Position numbers and translations under genes: made by a program | Part shown: one piece after another, positions 11,888-23,146 of the stretch | Numbering within the stretch: the first letter of the stretch is position 1 | Layout of the letters: every line of letters starts with the position of its first letter | Notes under the pieces: generated by a model | The model's input: only the letters and a program-made list of their open reading frames with translations | The model's database searches: none | What the model was told of the DNA's origin: nothing | NCBI GenBank assembly: GCA_030762895.1 | Contig: JAUPTC010000017.1 | Location: forward strand, 124,001 to 188,000 | From: Sophora flavescens | Taxonomy: Eukaryota > Streptophyta > Magnoliopsida > Fabales > Fabaceae | Length of the DNA stretch: 64,000 nucleotides | Reading direction: 5' to 3'

Positions 11888-12164
11888 GTGCATCAGCAAA
11901 ATGGGAGCTGCCAATAGTAGTAGCCCAAGGTTTGCAAACATACCTTGCGGAGTTAAGCAGGTACTTAAGTGGAACCCGACTAAGGATATCAAGCATCAAG
12001 TCTTCAGGGAGCAACAACTTTGAAATCACTTTACAACTCTTACTATCTGACTTCTGCTTCATAATATTGTTCTTCACATGATCATGTGACTTGGACTCTG
12101 ACTTTGACTCTGAGCAGTTGCACTTCTTTCTGGAATTACATCTCTGCCTTCTAACTCTACCCAT
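11888..12164 (-). pseudogene. F-box pseudogene, N-terminal segment with the F-box domain
   Basis: It contains the start codon, a Lys/Ser/Cys-rich leader, and the F-box itself (residues about 52-90, with the conserved L-P-x-D-L and R-V-x-C-K-x-W pattern). It is cut by E1A after an HFADA motif. The first 14 or so codons are duplicated at 14069-14119. Confidence 0.88.
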
Positions 12165-14068
12165 TAGTATTAATGGTATCCTGCTTCAATCACTGCATAT
12201 AGTATATAGGCCCCAACAGACAAGTTACACCATCAATTAATTATCAATTAATTAAATCACTGATTTGACTCAATATGGAAAGGTGTGAGTAATATATAGT
12301 TAACTAACGGATTACAATAGACATGCACAAAGCTGAATAAGAAATCACTACACAGGTTACTGTATGCATCCAAAATCAATGCTTTGTCACACTCACATAT
12401 ACTCAATCGATCTCCATATACATATAGTCATACATCTCAAACTCACTAACTCAGCATCAAATTTTGGAAAGTCAGCATATAACCCAAACTAGTTAAATTA
12501 ACAAGCTACGGTGTCGCTAGAAAGGATATCTGATTTGGCATAATGTTTTATGGTCCTTGTGGTTGGAAAGAAATGCCAAATTCTTTAGAAATACAACTTT
12601 TAATACGGTTAGGTCGATAGACATGATTAAGTGAAGATCATGGGCATGGTTGGAAAGTTGTCTTTGTTGTGAGCAATAGCATAATAGTATAGTAAGTTTA
12701 ACTTTTTTTTATAAGCTGAAAATTTCAATTTTAAGAAGCTAAATCTGAAGCATAAGGAATGCTAATAGACAACCGAAGATACAAAGATAGCTGCACCATA
12801 AGGAGAAGTAGAAGACCAGAAACGAAAATAACACAAGCAAGTAAAGACATCAATAAAATAAATGTGCCTCAACTGACAGAAAATTATAAAAGAGCTGAAA
12901 TACCAATCAGCAGGGAACCTGAGGAACCAAAGGAACAACACTAAAGCACCAGCATTGCAACATTGCAGTAGGGAACCCAAGGCACCAAATCACAGTGTTG
13001 GCAATTAAAATTGCATTGATAGAAGAATATAGATGTTATAAAACTAGACACTTGATTAACAAACATACACACGATTTAATTCCTCTCACACAGAATTTAA
13101 ACACAGTTTGCACAAGGAACTCCCTTTTGTATTTCACTTTTGATTCTTACACAACACTGATACAAGTAATTAACAAACTAATAGATATAGATATCCTATT
13201 TGTACTACTAGTGCGGGTTGGTTCTTTTTTCTTTCAACCGACACATTCATCAAACAATAGCTAATAGCCTAATAAGTAATAACAGTGTCGCTGTTAAAGA
13301 GAAGTTCTAATTGATCTAAAACTCTTAGGCATGAGCTGTCCATCTTTAATAACTAAGTCTTTGACTCTTCAAAATGCACTCCGAGCTTCAAACACGTTCT
13401 GGATCTTTGTAGACATGACAAGTTTAATTTCTAACACACAATAACATGGACATAAAAATCCAGCATTGCAGACAGCTGATAAAATTAAAAAATATAAAAT
13501 GCAGCAACTAATTGATCTCATAAGGCTAAAAGTAACAGAAAACACATCATGACAGCTAATAAAAGTCCAGACACGGGTTTAGAATCCGAGAAGATAAATG
13601 AAAGTGAAAATCTGATTTTCTAGCTGATAACCATCTCCAAGAATATTATTATTTTTTTGTTAGTATGGTAAGTGATGCAAATGAATTTTGGGATGTTTGA
13701 TAACCCAATTAATAAATGTAATCAACCCTTCTTATTCCTAGTTAACACAAACTCAACAAACATGTTAACACAAACACAAACACATACATGTAATGTAATC
13801 AATCATAGATACCTTCATGTCATTCTCATTTCAACACCTCACTTCACTCACGACATCACAATCAAGCATGAACACCTAGCTAATCTTAGAAGTGGGAAGC
13901 ACTGTTGGCTGGCTTCTGCTTTCTCAAAACAACCACAACATAAATCAAGCCATCTGAGAAGTGGGAACTAAGCCAGATCAGATTATACCTTAACAACGTC
14001 GGCTCTAATCTCAGAAGTGGGAAGCAAGATTGGCTTCTGCTTTCTCACACGGTGGCTGGGATGAGGGT
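12165..14068 (-). promoter_or_regulatory. Upstream region of the F-box pseudogene, half of a tandem duplication
   Basis: No coding sequence is supported. The stretch should hold the F-box promoter. Parts of it recur further right: 12165-12230 matches 14120-14200, 12690-12985 matches 36403-36680, and about 13560-13640 plus 13975-14060 match 37035-37180. A short phrase (GAAGTGGGAA... followed by TTCTGCTTTCTCA) recurs at about 13889, 13955 and 14011. Confidence 0.7.
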
Positions 14069-14119
14069 GCAACTGCACTTCTTTCTCCAATTAAATCTCT
14101 GCCTTCTACCGCTACCCAT
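14069..14119 (-). pseudogene. Duplicate F-box start codon region, truncated paralogue
   Basis: An ATG at 14117-14119 starts an MGSGRRQRFNWRKKCSC peptide that aligns with the start of the F-box pseudogene (MGRVRRQRCNSRKKCNC), and the DNA upstream of both starts is also alike. Homology then stops, so only about 17 codons of the paralogue are left. This marks the second unit of a tandem duplication. Confidence 0.8.
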
Positions 14120-14223
14120 TATTATTAATGGTATCCTGCTTCAATCACTGCATATAGTGTATAGGCCCCAACAAACACGTTAAACTATCAATTAATTGTA
14201 AGAGATAAAAAAACAAGCTACAG

Positions 14224-14748
14224 TGATAAGCCTCTGGCTCATCAAGTTTTATAGCTTGTGAGACCACGGTTTTTATGCTAATTATTCGAGTTTAATCTCG
14301 TTTTCACCCAAATTTGGCTTAAATTTCCCTCGAGCAACATTTTGAGTCTTTTAAGTAGTTTTTAGTATAGTTTAGTTATTTTTGAGTCAAATAAAGCATT
14401 GAATGCTACTTTTATTTTCAGGTTAAAAGTGAAGCTCAATGGAACTTGGAAAATAGAAGAAAATAAGCAAAAAGAAGAATTTCAAAGTCTCGCCCAGCGA
14501 GACAGAGCACGCCCCGTGAGCCAGAGCTGATGTTGAGTAAGGAATTTGAGTCTTTCAGTCTCGCTCCGCGAGACAGGATTCGGCCCGTGAGCCAGACACA
14601 TGAAATTTGAGAGCGTTCTGTCTCGCCCCGCGAGACAATCTTCACCCCGCGAATATTCAAATCTGCTTATAGCCAAGGTCACAAGAACTAAGATTGCAGA
14701 AGCCCACATGATGGTTTTGAAGTCCAAATCAATTTGGATTTGGATAAT
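14224..14748 (+). repeat. E3 5' LTR, first part
   Basis: It begins TGATAAGCC followed by TCTGGCTCATC. It is homologous to 34374-34889 and carries decayed TCGCCCCGCGA-type motifs at about 14490-14655. It is split by E2C; the LTR resumes at 26870. Confidence 0.88.
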
Positions 14749-16035
14749 TGTCGCGCTGTCGCCACGCCCCAAAAAGAACGAGCGTTTACAAAAATAATGT
14801 AGATAGGGAAGCGACAACTCGGATGTCGTCTCTCAAGGACTCTTAGGCGTTGTTATTATTAACAGAAAATTAATTTTGGGGGGTTGTTTGGATTGAAATA
14901 AAATAAAGAAAACAAAACAATGAAAACAAAGCAGTTAAAGAGAATAGCAAATAAACTAAAGACGATTAACCTACTGTTCTCGGTTTCCCACTATCATTGG
15001 TTCATGCAAATCCAAGCCCTAAGCAGATTCTAATCGCCTTTCAGTTGTAGCAACAATTAACAAACGAAATCGCTACTACGGATACATGTTCCAATTCCCG
15101 AATTAAACAAACGGGGTTAAGCCCTCATGAACTAAACGAACATGAATGAACACACACGAATTAAACAAACGCGACTAAGTATAGGAACATAGCATCACTG
15201 AAATGAATCAACACAACACTATACACTCCTGAAATAACAAACAGAAACATATAGCATGGCATTGAAAAGAGAAAAGCATACAAAACAGGGATACAAGAAC
15301 CTCAAGTGTGGTAATGGAAACCAATTACAGTAGATTAATCTAGGAGACTAGCTCTCCATTACAGAAGGAAAACAATAACTAAAGATAAAACAAAAGACTA
15401 ACTATTCTAAAAACTAGCCAAGAAACTAGCCAAAACTGACTAGCCTCCCAACCCAGCCAACTCTTATCAGTTCTGTCTAAAACGCTTAAATACAATTTCT
15501 GGATTTTGCTGGCTCGCGAGGCGAAGCACAGCTCGCGACGCGAATTTTGTGAACAGTCTGCAACCTTTGGTATTCTCGCGAGGCGAACACCCCTTCGCGA
15601 GGCGAGAATCTGAAGAGTCTTCTTATTACGCCCGTTATGAACATCAGGGGCCAACCGTAATGCTTTCTGACTTCCAGGCTCACGAGGCTAATGGATGCTG
15701 GCGAGGCGAATCTCTTCAACTTCAAAACTGCCACAGCCGTGATCTTCAACACGGGTAAACCGTGATCGTCTCTGACTTTCTAGGCTTGGTGACTCGCGAT
15801 GCGAGATATCCTTCGCGGGGCGAACCAGAATTATTTCTTTTTATTAACCTGAAAACAAGAAATAACAGTAAGTATTTTATTTAACTCTAAATCAACTAAA
15901 TTAGCTTAAAAACACTTTACAGACTCAAAATCTTACTTAGGGACAATCAAGTCTAAATTGAGTGAAAATGATATAAAATTAGCACAAAGCAAAGGTCTTT
16001 ACTAGTTATAAAACCGGTCAACCAGAGGCTCATCA
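14749..16035 (-). repeat. E2C 3' LTR
   Basis: In element orientation it begins TGATGAGCCTCTGG. It contains the CpG-rich near-palindromes at about 15510-15820. It is almost identical to 25578-26864. Confidence 0.93.
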
Positions 16036-17457
16036 AAATACCCCAAACTTAAACTTTGCTTGTCCCCAAGCAAACTAAAACTTAAACAGGACTCAGACTT
16101 GGCAAAACATGGCAAGCTTAAGGATTCAATCAACTTTGCACAAATTTCAAGCAACTTAACAAAATAATTTTCTTCAATGTTCCCCCCCTTTCAAACAAAG
16201 TAATCCCCACAATCATTTATTCTAAACAATTGAGAATTTTATCATTCAAACAATCATTAATCTAAGCAGGGGATCCAAGTCACACACCAAAGGAGATCAC
16301 CAAATCCAAACAACTGCCTTCCTCACAAGGGAAATTTGTGTTTCACTCAATCGCTCAGTTTGTGTCAGGCTATCAACAATTCACTAAATTTCACTTTTAA
16401 GAGCACTTCCCATAAATTTGATTTTCATCTCAAAATGATTCCCACAGAAAACATGCAAGCAACATCAGAAGGTCTTTTATGGGTTGTAATGGGGCCTGGC
16501 TAAGGGTAGGATATACAAAAGGAACTAGGCCGAAGACCCTAGGAACTAAGAGAGCATGAACATTATTTACACTTTGAAATTCCACTCCAATTCCTTTCTT
16601 CATTTATCTTTATGCCTGGGTGACTACAGCCTTTTTATTCAAACAGCCTTTTTGGCATTTTTCCACTTTTTATTTTTTTTTCTTTTTTTTTTCTCTCTCT
16701 TTTTTTTTTCTTTTTTTTTCTTTTCTTGGATCCAACCTTTTTTTTTTCTATTATTTCTTTTTTTTTTCAATCCCAAACAACATATTACACCTTGCGGCCA
16801 CCCCAAACTTTAGTTTCTTGCACCCATTCTAAGATTCCATGCTCTCCTAATCCTAAGATCGGGTTAACATGGTTTTCCAGATTTTTGGGCTTATAACATT
16901 AGGTTATCAAGAATTAAAGGCTAATAGGCTCAATGGGGCTAACTAGGGAACATGCATTAGGGATGGTTGTTTTTTTGGCTAAGTAGCTATTTACAAAGAA
17001 AATGCCTAAATCATCTGAAGCAAACACATAATCATGCAAACCAAAAAGAGACTCAAGCAAATTCAGGAAAGTGCAATTCAAAAGTGATTTCTCACAGTCA
17101 AAAACATGTTGGAGGCTCAAAACCTCACCTGGACATTTTTGCAAATTATTTGACAGAGATTCTATCCCTAGTGTGTGCTTCCTATCACCCCAAATTTATC
17201 ATAAATCATGCCATCATAACAAAATCTCAAAGTTCAGTTTTCAATCACATGGGGATCATTTTTCAAAAAAATTTCATATCCTAGGGGGAAAACAGTCAAC
17301 ACTATCATGCAATCAATCTATGCAAAATCAATAAAATCCAATAAACTTGCCAACACTAGACTTAACACAACTCCTGAGCTTCTCAAATTATTCAGGAGCT
17401 TTATTAAAAACAAAACAGAAATAAAGCAAGGAAAAGAAAATTAAAAAGAAGAAAGGG
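16036..17457 (-). other. E2C conserved non-coding region with a T-rich tract
   Basis: It is shared with the other Athila-derived elements. A strong T-run (about 16670-16770) gives spurious Phe-rich frames. No gene is supported. The purine tract AAGTTTGGGGTATTT lies next to the LTR on the minus strand. Confidence 0.75.
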
Positions 17458-18453
17458 TTAAGAAAACTCATTAAGGGCGGTTCCACCAGGATCCCATTGC
17501 TTGTAGCATAAGGCCCACATGATGGACAAAGAGTAGGAGTTCATTCCATGCTTCCCTAACTCGCAGCCTTGATGTGGGGGTGAGCACTTGACAATTATGA
17601 TGACTTCGCCGAGTGCGGCGGACTTCTCACTCCCCTTCGGGTCACAGCTGACCTCTTTATCTACAAAGTCCATAAAATCCTCCCAATAGAAGTGGGGCTC
17701 AACCTCTTGGACTGGCCAAGGGTGCAAAATCCAGAGCTTTTGGTTCCACAGGGGGAGGTGGCAAACATTTAGCTGGGGTTACTGGTGCTGCTTCAACTTC
17801 TGCATTTTCTTCATTCACAGCACTGTCAAATTTATCACCTGCTATACATGCAGAAATTTCAGCACACACCACACAAAGGTTAGAGTTAGTAGAGTCAGTA
17901 CATATATCACAATAAAATGAATCAGGAAAATTCTGAATGTCTGGAAATTCAGCAATTAGTTCATCCACCCCATTACTCTCAACAGATGCATTTGATTTAC
18001 TTGGATCATCTACTTCCAAAGGTTCTTCATTATCCTCATGCACAGGGAAACAGATGTCCTCCTGGTCCTCCTGATCCTCCTTTTCTATGTTTCATGAACA
18101 GAATAAAGCTGCATAACATTATATACACAAAGCAGTGCCATCACAATAACAATCATCACATGCATTAGAGTCAGGGGATTCAACACACAATTCATCATCA
18201 ACAGAAATATTATCACAATCATCATCAGAAGTATCTTCAAGAATAACTTGTGACTCTGTATGTTCTTCAAGGGGATGTGGAGTTAGCATTGCAGCCGATT
18301 TGGCGACAACTTGATCAATTAGAATGGCCAACTTCTGAGATTCAGCTTCTTCCCTCTGTTGGAATTCAAGATTTTGTTGTGCTATCCGTTGATTGTTCTC
18401 TTCCATTTGTTGTAGCATTTCTTCCAAACTGAGTTGAGCTAGTGTAGGGTCAG
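17458..18453 (-). pseudogene. E2C gag-like protein, C-terminal part, frameshifted
   Basis: It reads in three frames as the equivalent of E2D residues about 140-421. First comes a coiled-coil-like Glu/Gln/Met-rich stretch. Next are an acidic segment with the first cysteine module (one residue shorter here than in E2D) and the second cysteine module with CX2CX8CX2CX5C spacing. A basic-aromatic tail ends in DPGGTALNEFS. It is broken by E1B at 18454 and by at least two frameshifts. The remaining N-terminus is at 25242-25451. Confidence 0.8.
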
Positions 18454-18779
18454 TGATAAGCCTCTGGCTTATCTAGTTTTATGACTAGATGAACTAGGGT
18501 TCATGTGCCTATTTATTCGAGTTCACTCTCGTTTTCTCCCAAATTTGCCTTGTTTTGTTCCTGAGTTGGACTTTGACTCGTTTTGCGTCTTTTGTGTAGT
18601 TTTTAGCTTATTTTGGGTAGAATTATGCTTTTGGTTGCTTTTTGTGTTTTCAGGTCAATAAGTGAAGCTCCGGGAGTCAAGGAAAGCCAAGAAATAGTGG
18701 AGATTGCAATTCTGGAGACACTCGCCCCGCGAGTGTATTCTCGCCCCGCGAGAGTCTGAAGACCAGCAAGACAGAGACT

Positions 18780-19006
18780 ATCACGGCATAGCCGTGATTA
18801 AGGTCACGGCTGTGACAAATTGAGGTTTGAAGACTCGCCCCGTGAGAGACAGCTCGCCTCGCGAGAGAATGAAGACTTGGAACTCAGAGACCATTACGGC
18901 CTAGCCGTGATGAAGGACAGAATTGATTCTCGCCCCGTGAAAGCGTCTCGCCCCGCGAGCGTTTGAAGACCCTGAAAGACAGAGACCATCACGGCCTAGC
19001 CGTGAT
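18780..19006. repeat. Three ATCACGGC-NNN-GCCGTGAT dyads in the E1B LTR
   Basis: Perfect arms occur at 18780-18798 and 18988-19006. A copy with one changed base (ATTACGGC) lies near 18893. Each is followed by GAAGG or AAGG and often a second CACGGCTGTGA half-dyad. They are interleaved with the TCGCCCCGCGA motifs. Role unknown; protein-binding or RNA-hairpin sites are possible. Confidence 0.8.
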
Positions 19007-19156
19007 GAAGGTCACGGCTGTGACAGATTGGGGTTTGAAGACTCGCCCCGCGAATACAAGTTCGCCTCGCGAAAATCCAAAATTTGAAGCGCGCCAATGC
19101 TTAATTTCGCGTCGCGAGAGTAAGCTCGCCCCGCGAGCAGGCGAAAAACAGAATCC

Positions 19157-19166
19157 TTATTTAAAG
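19157..19166 (+). promoter_or_regulatory. TATA-like element of the E1B 5' LTR
   Basis: TTATTTAAAG lies directly after the CpG-rich arrays and just before a block conserved with E1A that also follows an AT-rich TATA-like run there. This is the expected U3/R boundary position. Confidence 0.55.
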
Positions 19167-20019
19167 GCCTTCTCAGATCAGAATTTGGTATCAAGTTGTT
19201 AGCCAAAGATCAGAACTGTAGTGCGAATCCTTGTTTCTGGAGCTGCGTCTCCCTTCTCTTTTCTTTTCTTCTTTTAGTTTATTATTATGGAGATTATTGC
19301 CGATTGTTTGTGCGTCGTCACGGGCATGAGGAACTAATCCCCTCGTCCGAGGGATCAATGAAGCCACCCATGGCGGTGTAGTGTTCTTGTGATGTATGTT
19401 ATTCTCCCTTTCTCTTATGAATGTTTTCCAATTCTGATTTGATTGCGTTGATCATATGTGTTACGTGATTAACTAGTTAACGTGTTTGAGACCGAACGGC
19501 GAGTCGCGTTTTAGAACTTGAATTGGAATCATTAATTGAATAATGAGCACGACCGTGGATTTATTTGATTAGTGCAACCATATAGGGAACAAGGTTTAAT
19601 AGAATTCGAGATTAGGATTATGAGACCTAGTAAGTAATTAATCCAATCGTCGAATACGTCCTATTGAGCACGACAGTGGATATAGGAGAAATTGGGGGTC
19701 CCGGTTGACATTATAATTGAACTTGGGGAGGAATACATCATCACTTGGGTACTATACATGATTGGGTAGCTGGATTTGAGACCTTGGATGTTTTAATTTC
19801 TGAATTTAATCACCTTAGTTTTATTCGATTTGTTACTTGAATTGCAATCATACTCTCTCTCGCTCAACCACCTTCTCTCGCTTGACCAACGTATCAGATT
19901 TCCCGCGGATTAGTCGAATTGGTAGCCCAATCCCTGAGTTCGACCTCGGTAATTACTTACCGTGTTTCTTTTATTACTTGCGATGACCCGGTACACTTAC
20001 CGGAGTCACAACAAGTTTT

Positions 20020-20037
20020 TGGTGCCGTTGCCGGGGA
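20020..20037 (+). promoter_or_regulatory. E1B primer-binding site, tRNA-Asp
   Basis: TGGTGCCGTTGCCGGGGA lies six bases inside the 5' LTR. It matches the complement of plant tRNA-Asp 3' end at 17 of 18 positions. Confidence 0.9.
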
Positions 20038-20173
20038 TTGGCACAACCAATTTTCCTAATTTTTAGGAAATTTGATTGATTGGTTAAGTTGATTTTTCTT
20101 TTTATTTTTCTGTTATTTCTTTGTTATTATTTCTCTACTTCTTTGATTCCACTTGGTCTTGCTGTGTTTTTGT

Positions 20174-23028
20174 ATGCGAGGTACCATCTCACAAGAGGAC
20201 TTGCTATTTGATTCAGAGATCACCAAGACTGAGAAGCGCTTAAGGAAGGAAGTCAGAGAAAGGAAGAGGCTTGAAGCGATTGATTTTGAGGACATGGCTG
20301 AAGAAAATCCTCCTCCTCCTCTTCCTCGTTACAAGCCTCTCTTCGAGTACGATCTACCCAGCTTGGGTGATTGTGATTCTTCTATTGTGAGGGGCAACCT
20401 GAACACAGACTCCTTCAGAGTTGAAGCATGTGTCACATTCCAGATCCGGGAGAATCAGTTTGATGGGAGTGGCAAACAGGACCCTCATAGACACATCACT
20501 CGCTTCCTTGAAGCCTGTGACTTACAGAAGACAAGGGGAGTCTCCCAGGATGAGTTTCGCTTGCGGCTTTTCCCTCTTTCTCTTAGGGATGTCGCTCGCG
20601 ATTGGGTAGACAGCTTGGATAGGAACAACATCAGAACTTGGGAGCAAATGGCACAGAAATTCCTAACCAAATATTTTCCTCCTCAGAAAGCGGCACAAGC
20701 AAGAATAGCCGTTACATCTTTCAGGCAGACAGAGGATGAAACATATAATGAAGCTTGGGAGAGGTACAATGGCTTATTGAGAAGATGCCCTTCAGCGTTC
20801 TTTGACCCCATCTCAAAAGTTCAGCACTTCTTTAATGAGTTGATGGGACGCTATCAGATGAACTGTGATGCCGCAGCTGGCGGTTCTTTCTCATATTTAT
20901 CAGCTGAGGATGGATGGGCATTATTGGAGAAGATGTCATATAATGATTACAACCGTGGTAGGGAAAACTCAAGTGGAGTCAGTGCTAGAACAATGGAAGT
21001 CATTCTAGAGCAAGTCAAATAATTGAAGATGCAAGTGGCGGCTATGTCAGAGAACAAGAAGGATAATATGATACACGAGGGAATGCCTCCAGGTTGTGGT
21101 AATTGTAATGGAGATCATGACACTCGAAACTGTCCATTCAACTTCCCTCAGGAACATGTGGACTCATGCCACAACTTTTATGACACTGTGCCCCAGAATA
21201 ACTATCAGAGGAACAGACAAAATGACTACAATCAGAATCAGAATAGGGGGTAAATGAGGAGAGACCATCCGGGTTTCGCTTGGAGTAATGTTAATGGTGG
21301 TCTAACCGGTCAACAACCTCCTCAGCAGAATTGGCAACAACCTCAGCAGGGTATAAGGCCGAACATTGGAATTCAGCAGTGCAATACCCAGCAGGCCCTT
21401 CCAGGGCCTAGTCAGTTGCAAATAACAGATGGTGGAAGACAACCGTGGGAGCTGGCTTTTGAGAAGTTGTCAACCTTTACTGGCATAACTTTTGAGAAGA
21501 TGAATGCAGAATGGAGAAATTGTCAATCGACATAAATACGAAAGTTGACAAGTTAACAACGCATACAGGGGCGACAATTCACAATCTAGAGACACAGATG
21601 GCCCAGCTTGCAAAGCAACTTAATGAACGTCTCCCAGGCACTTTCCCAGGTAATACCGAGAACAACCCCAAGGGACAATGCAATGTCATATCTACTAGAA
21701 GCGGAAGGGTGTTAGAACCTAACAGGGGTACAACTAGTTCTCAGGATGACAAGGCCCCGGAACAACCACACATTGAGGAAGAGCAACCTGAAAAAGAAAA
21801 GTTGGCAAGCGACAAGGCACCAGAGCAAGGGGGATGGCTGAAACTTGTAGATGAAGAGTTCCGAAAGAAGAAGTGGGTTGAACCCCAAGACCTCCCGCCC
21901 TACATGAAGGTACCGTATCCTGAAAGATTGAAGAAGCCTCAACAGGATAAACAATTCAATAAGTTCCTTGATGTCTTCCGAAAACTTCAGATTAACATTC
22001 CATTTGCGGAAGCCTTGGAACAAATGCCATCATATGCCCGGTTTATGAAGGATCTTCTCACCAAGAAGCGGAAATTAGTGGACGAGGAAACGGTTGCTTT
22101 GACCGAGGAGTGTAGTGCCATTCTTCAGAGAAAACTCCCTCCAAAGTTGAAGGATCCCGGTTCCTTTTCGATACCATGTACCATTGGGGAGATGACTGTA
22201 GGGAAGGCATTATGTGATCTAGGGGCAAGCATCAACTTGATGCCCCCCTCTATGATGAAGAGGTTGGGGATCCAAGAAGTTAAGGATACACGGATGTCGC
22301 TCCAAGTGGCCGACCGCTCTATAAAATATCCTTATGGGGTGGTCGAAGACTTGTTAGTGAAGGTGAATAAGCTTATATTTCCGGCGGACTTTGTAGTGCT
22401 TGATATGAATGAAGACGCCGAGGTTCCTCTCATATTGGGTAGGCCCTTCTTGGCCACTGGGGGTGCCTTGATAGATGTGCGGCAAGGGAAACTCACTCTA
22501 AGGGTGCAAGATGATGAGGTAGTCTTCAATCTCTTTGAAGTAATGAAGCACCCTGCAGAGAAGTCAGCTGTGTATCGAGTGGATGTGATGGACCCAACTG
22601 AAAAGGTAAAGGCAACTCGAGAAGACCATGATCCTTCACTTGCAACAGTATTGGTAGAATCTCATGAGGAAGACAGTGAGGAGAAAGGCCCTTCGGGGGA
22701 TGAAGTCTACCTTGAGTGGCTACGAGACATGGAACCCATACCGAGTCTCCCAAAGGAAGAATGTGCAAAGGAAGAGATCAGCAGCAAAGGCAAGAAAAAG
22801 AAGGGTAAAGCACCAAGGTTGAAAGGTGGCGCAACTGTGGTGGTCAATGCAAACAATGAGTTGATCCCAAAAAAGACCATCACGGGATGGAGAGTTCATG
22901 CTGATTATAGAAGGATGCTGGACTTAAATGAGTTATCCGGGAACAGTAGGAGAGCTTATGAAAGGGCAAGAGCCTACAGAATACGGACTGAGGCATGGAA
23001 CGGCAAGCAAGATCTACGTCTGGATTAA
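20174..23028 (+). pseudogene. E1B gag-protease polyprotein with RT start fused to integrase tail
   Basis: ATG at 20174 (MRGTISQEDLLFD). The gag domain runs to about 20960, then a zinc-knuckle-like CX2CX3HX4C (21095-21133) and a Q/N-rich linker. The protease has CDLGASINLMP (Asp codon 22216-22218) and the downstream LILGRPFLATG motif typical of retroelement proteases. A charged linker leads to a short RT start (GGATVVVNANNELIPKKTITGWRVHADYRR split across the join of two blocks). It passes at about 22914-22918 straight into LDLNELSGN and an AYERARAYRIRTEAW integrase tail, ending in TAA at 23026-23028. Breaks are stops at 21020-21022 and 21251-21253 and a frameshift near 21500. Catalytic RT, RNase H and integrase are absent. 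The fusion point is the same as in E1A. Confidence 0.87.
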
Positions 23029-23040
23029 CCCTTAGGGGTG

Positions 23041-23093
23041 ACTTGAGTCAGGCTCGGGACGTTAAACAAGCGCTACTTGGGAGGCAACCCAAG
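23041..23093 (+). other. Conserved post-pol block with a perfect stem-loop
   Basis: A block ending in CTTGGG-AGGCAA-CCCAAG (23076-23093) forms a perfect 6-bp stem with a 6-base loop. It is preceded by GGGACGTTAAACAAGCGCT. The same block follows the pol remnant in E1A. Conservation outside any reading frame suggests an RNA or packaging signal, but this is inference. Confidence 0.7.
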
Positions 23094-23146
23094 CTAGGTA
23101 TCCTTTGGTTTTAGTTTCTGTCATTTTCAAAAAAAAAAAAAAAACC

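Larger units (their letters stand above)
2936..12164 (-). pseudogene. F-box protein gene, interrupted by an LTR element and a MITE and carrying two stops
   Basis: F-box proteins act as substrate receptors of SCF ubiquitin ligases. The start codon is at 12162-12164. A basic, serine-rich leader of about 50 residues precedes an F-box core (LPEDLMLDILSRVPLKYLL, about 12010-11950). The frame runs to 11888, where a complete LTR element has inserted, and resumes at 4372 in the same frame after removing one GTGCA duplicate. It then reads through an F-box-associated-type region (motifs STCDGILLLCNG, FVVNPILKCW, SRKWILYHDM). Two in-frame stops (TAA just after an FWISRR motif near 4085, TAG near 4024) and a hAT-like MITE at 2987-3631 add damage. 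Beyond the MITE the frame continues 16 codons to a TAA at 2936-2938. Apart from these insertions and nonsense codons I see no frameshift, so decay appears recent. F-box identity is secure; the substrate is unknown. Confidence 0.88.
18454..20013 (+). repeat. E1B 5' LTR
   Basis: It begins TGATAAGCCTCTGGCTTATC, a 9-bp hairpin around a TCT loop, and ends ACAACA. At 18718-19142 it carries about ten TCGCCCCGCGA-type motifs and three ATCACGGC...GCCGTGAT dyads. A TATA-like TTATTTAAAG is at 19157-19166. The poorly repeated downstream part is probably R-U5. Confidence 0.92.

Noticed and set aside
16556..16832. Phe/Leu-rich frames resembling membrane proteins
   Set aside because: They fall in T-runs of a conserved non-coding region. 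The same artefact occurs at 6332-6589, 24133-24380 and 41654-41963.
21511..23028. A 505-codon open frame that could be taken for a host gene
   Set aside because: It contains a retroelement protease motif, RT and integrase remnants, and lies between the LTRs of E1B. It is the second half of its polyprotein.
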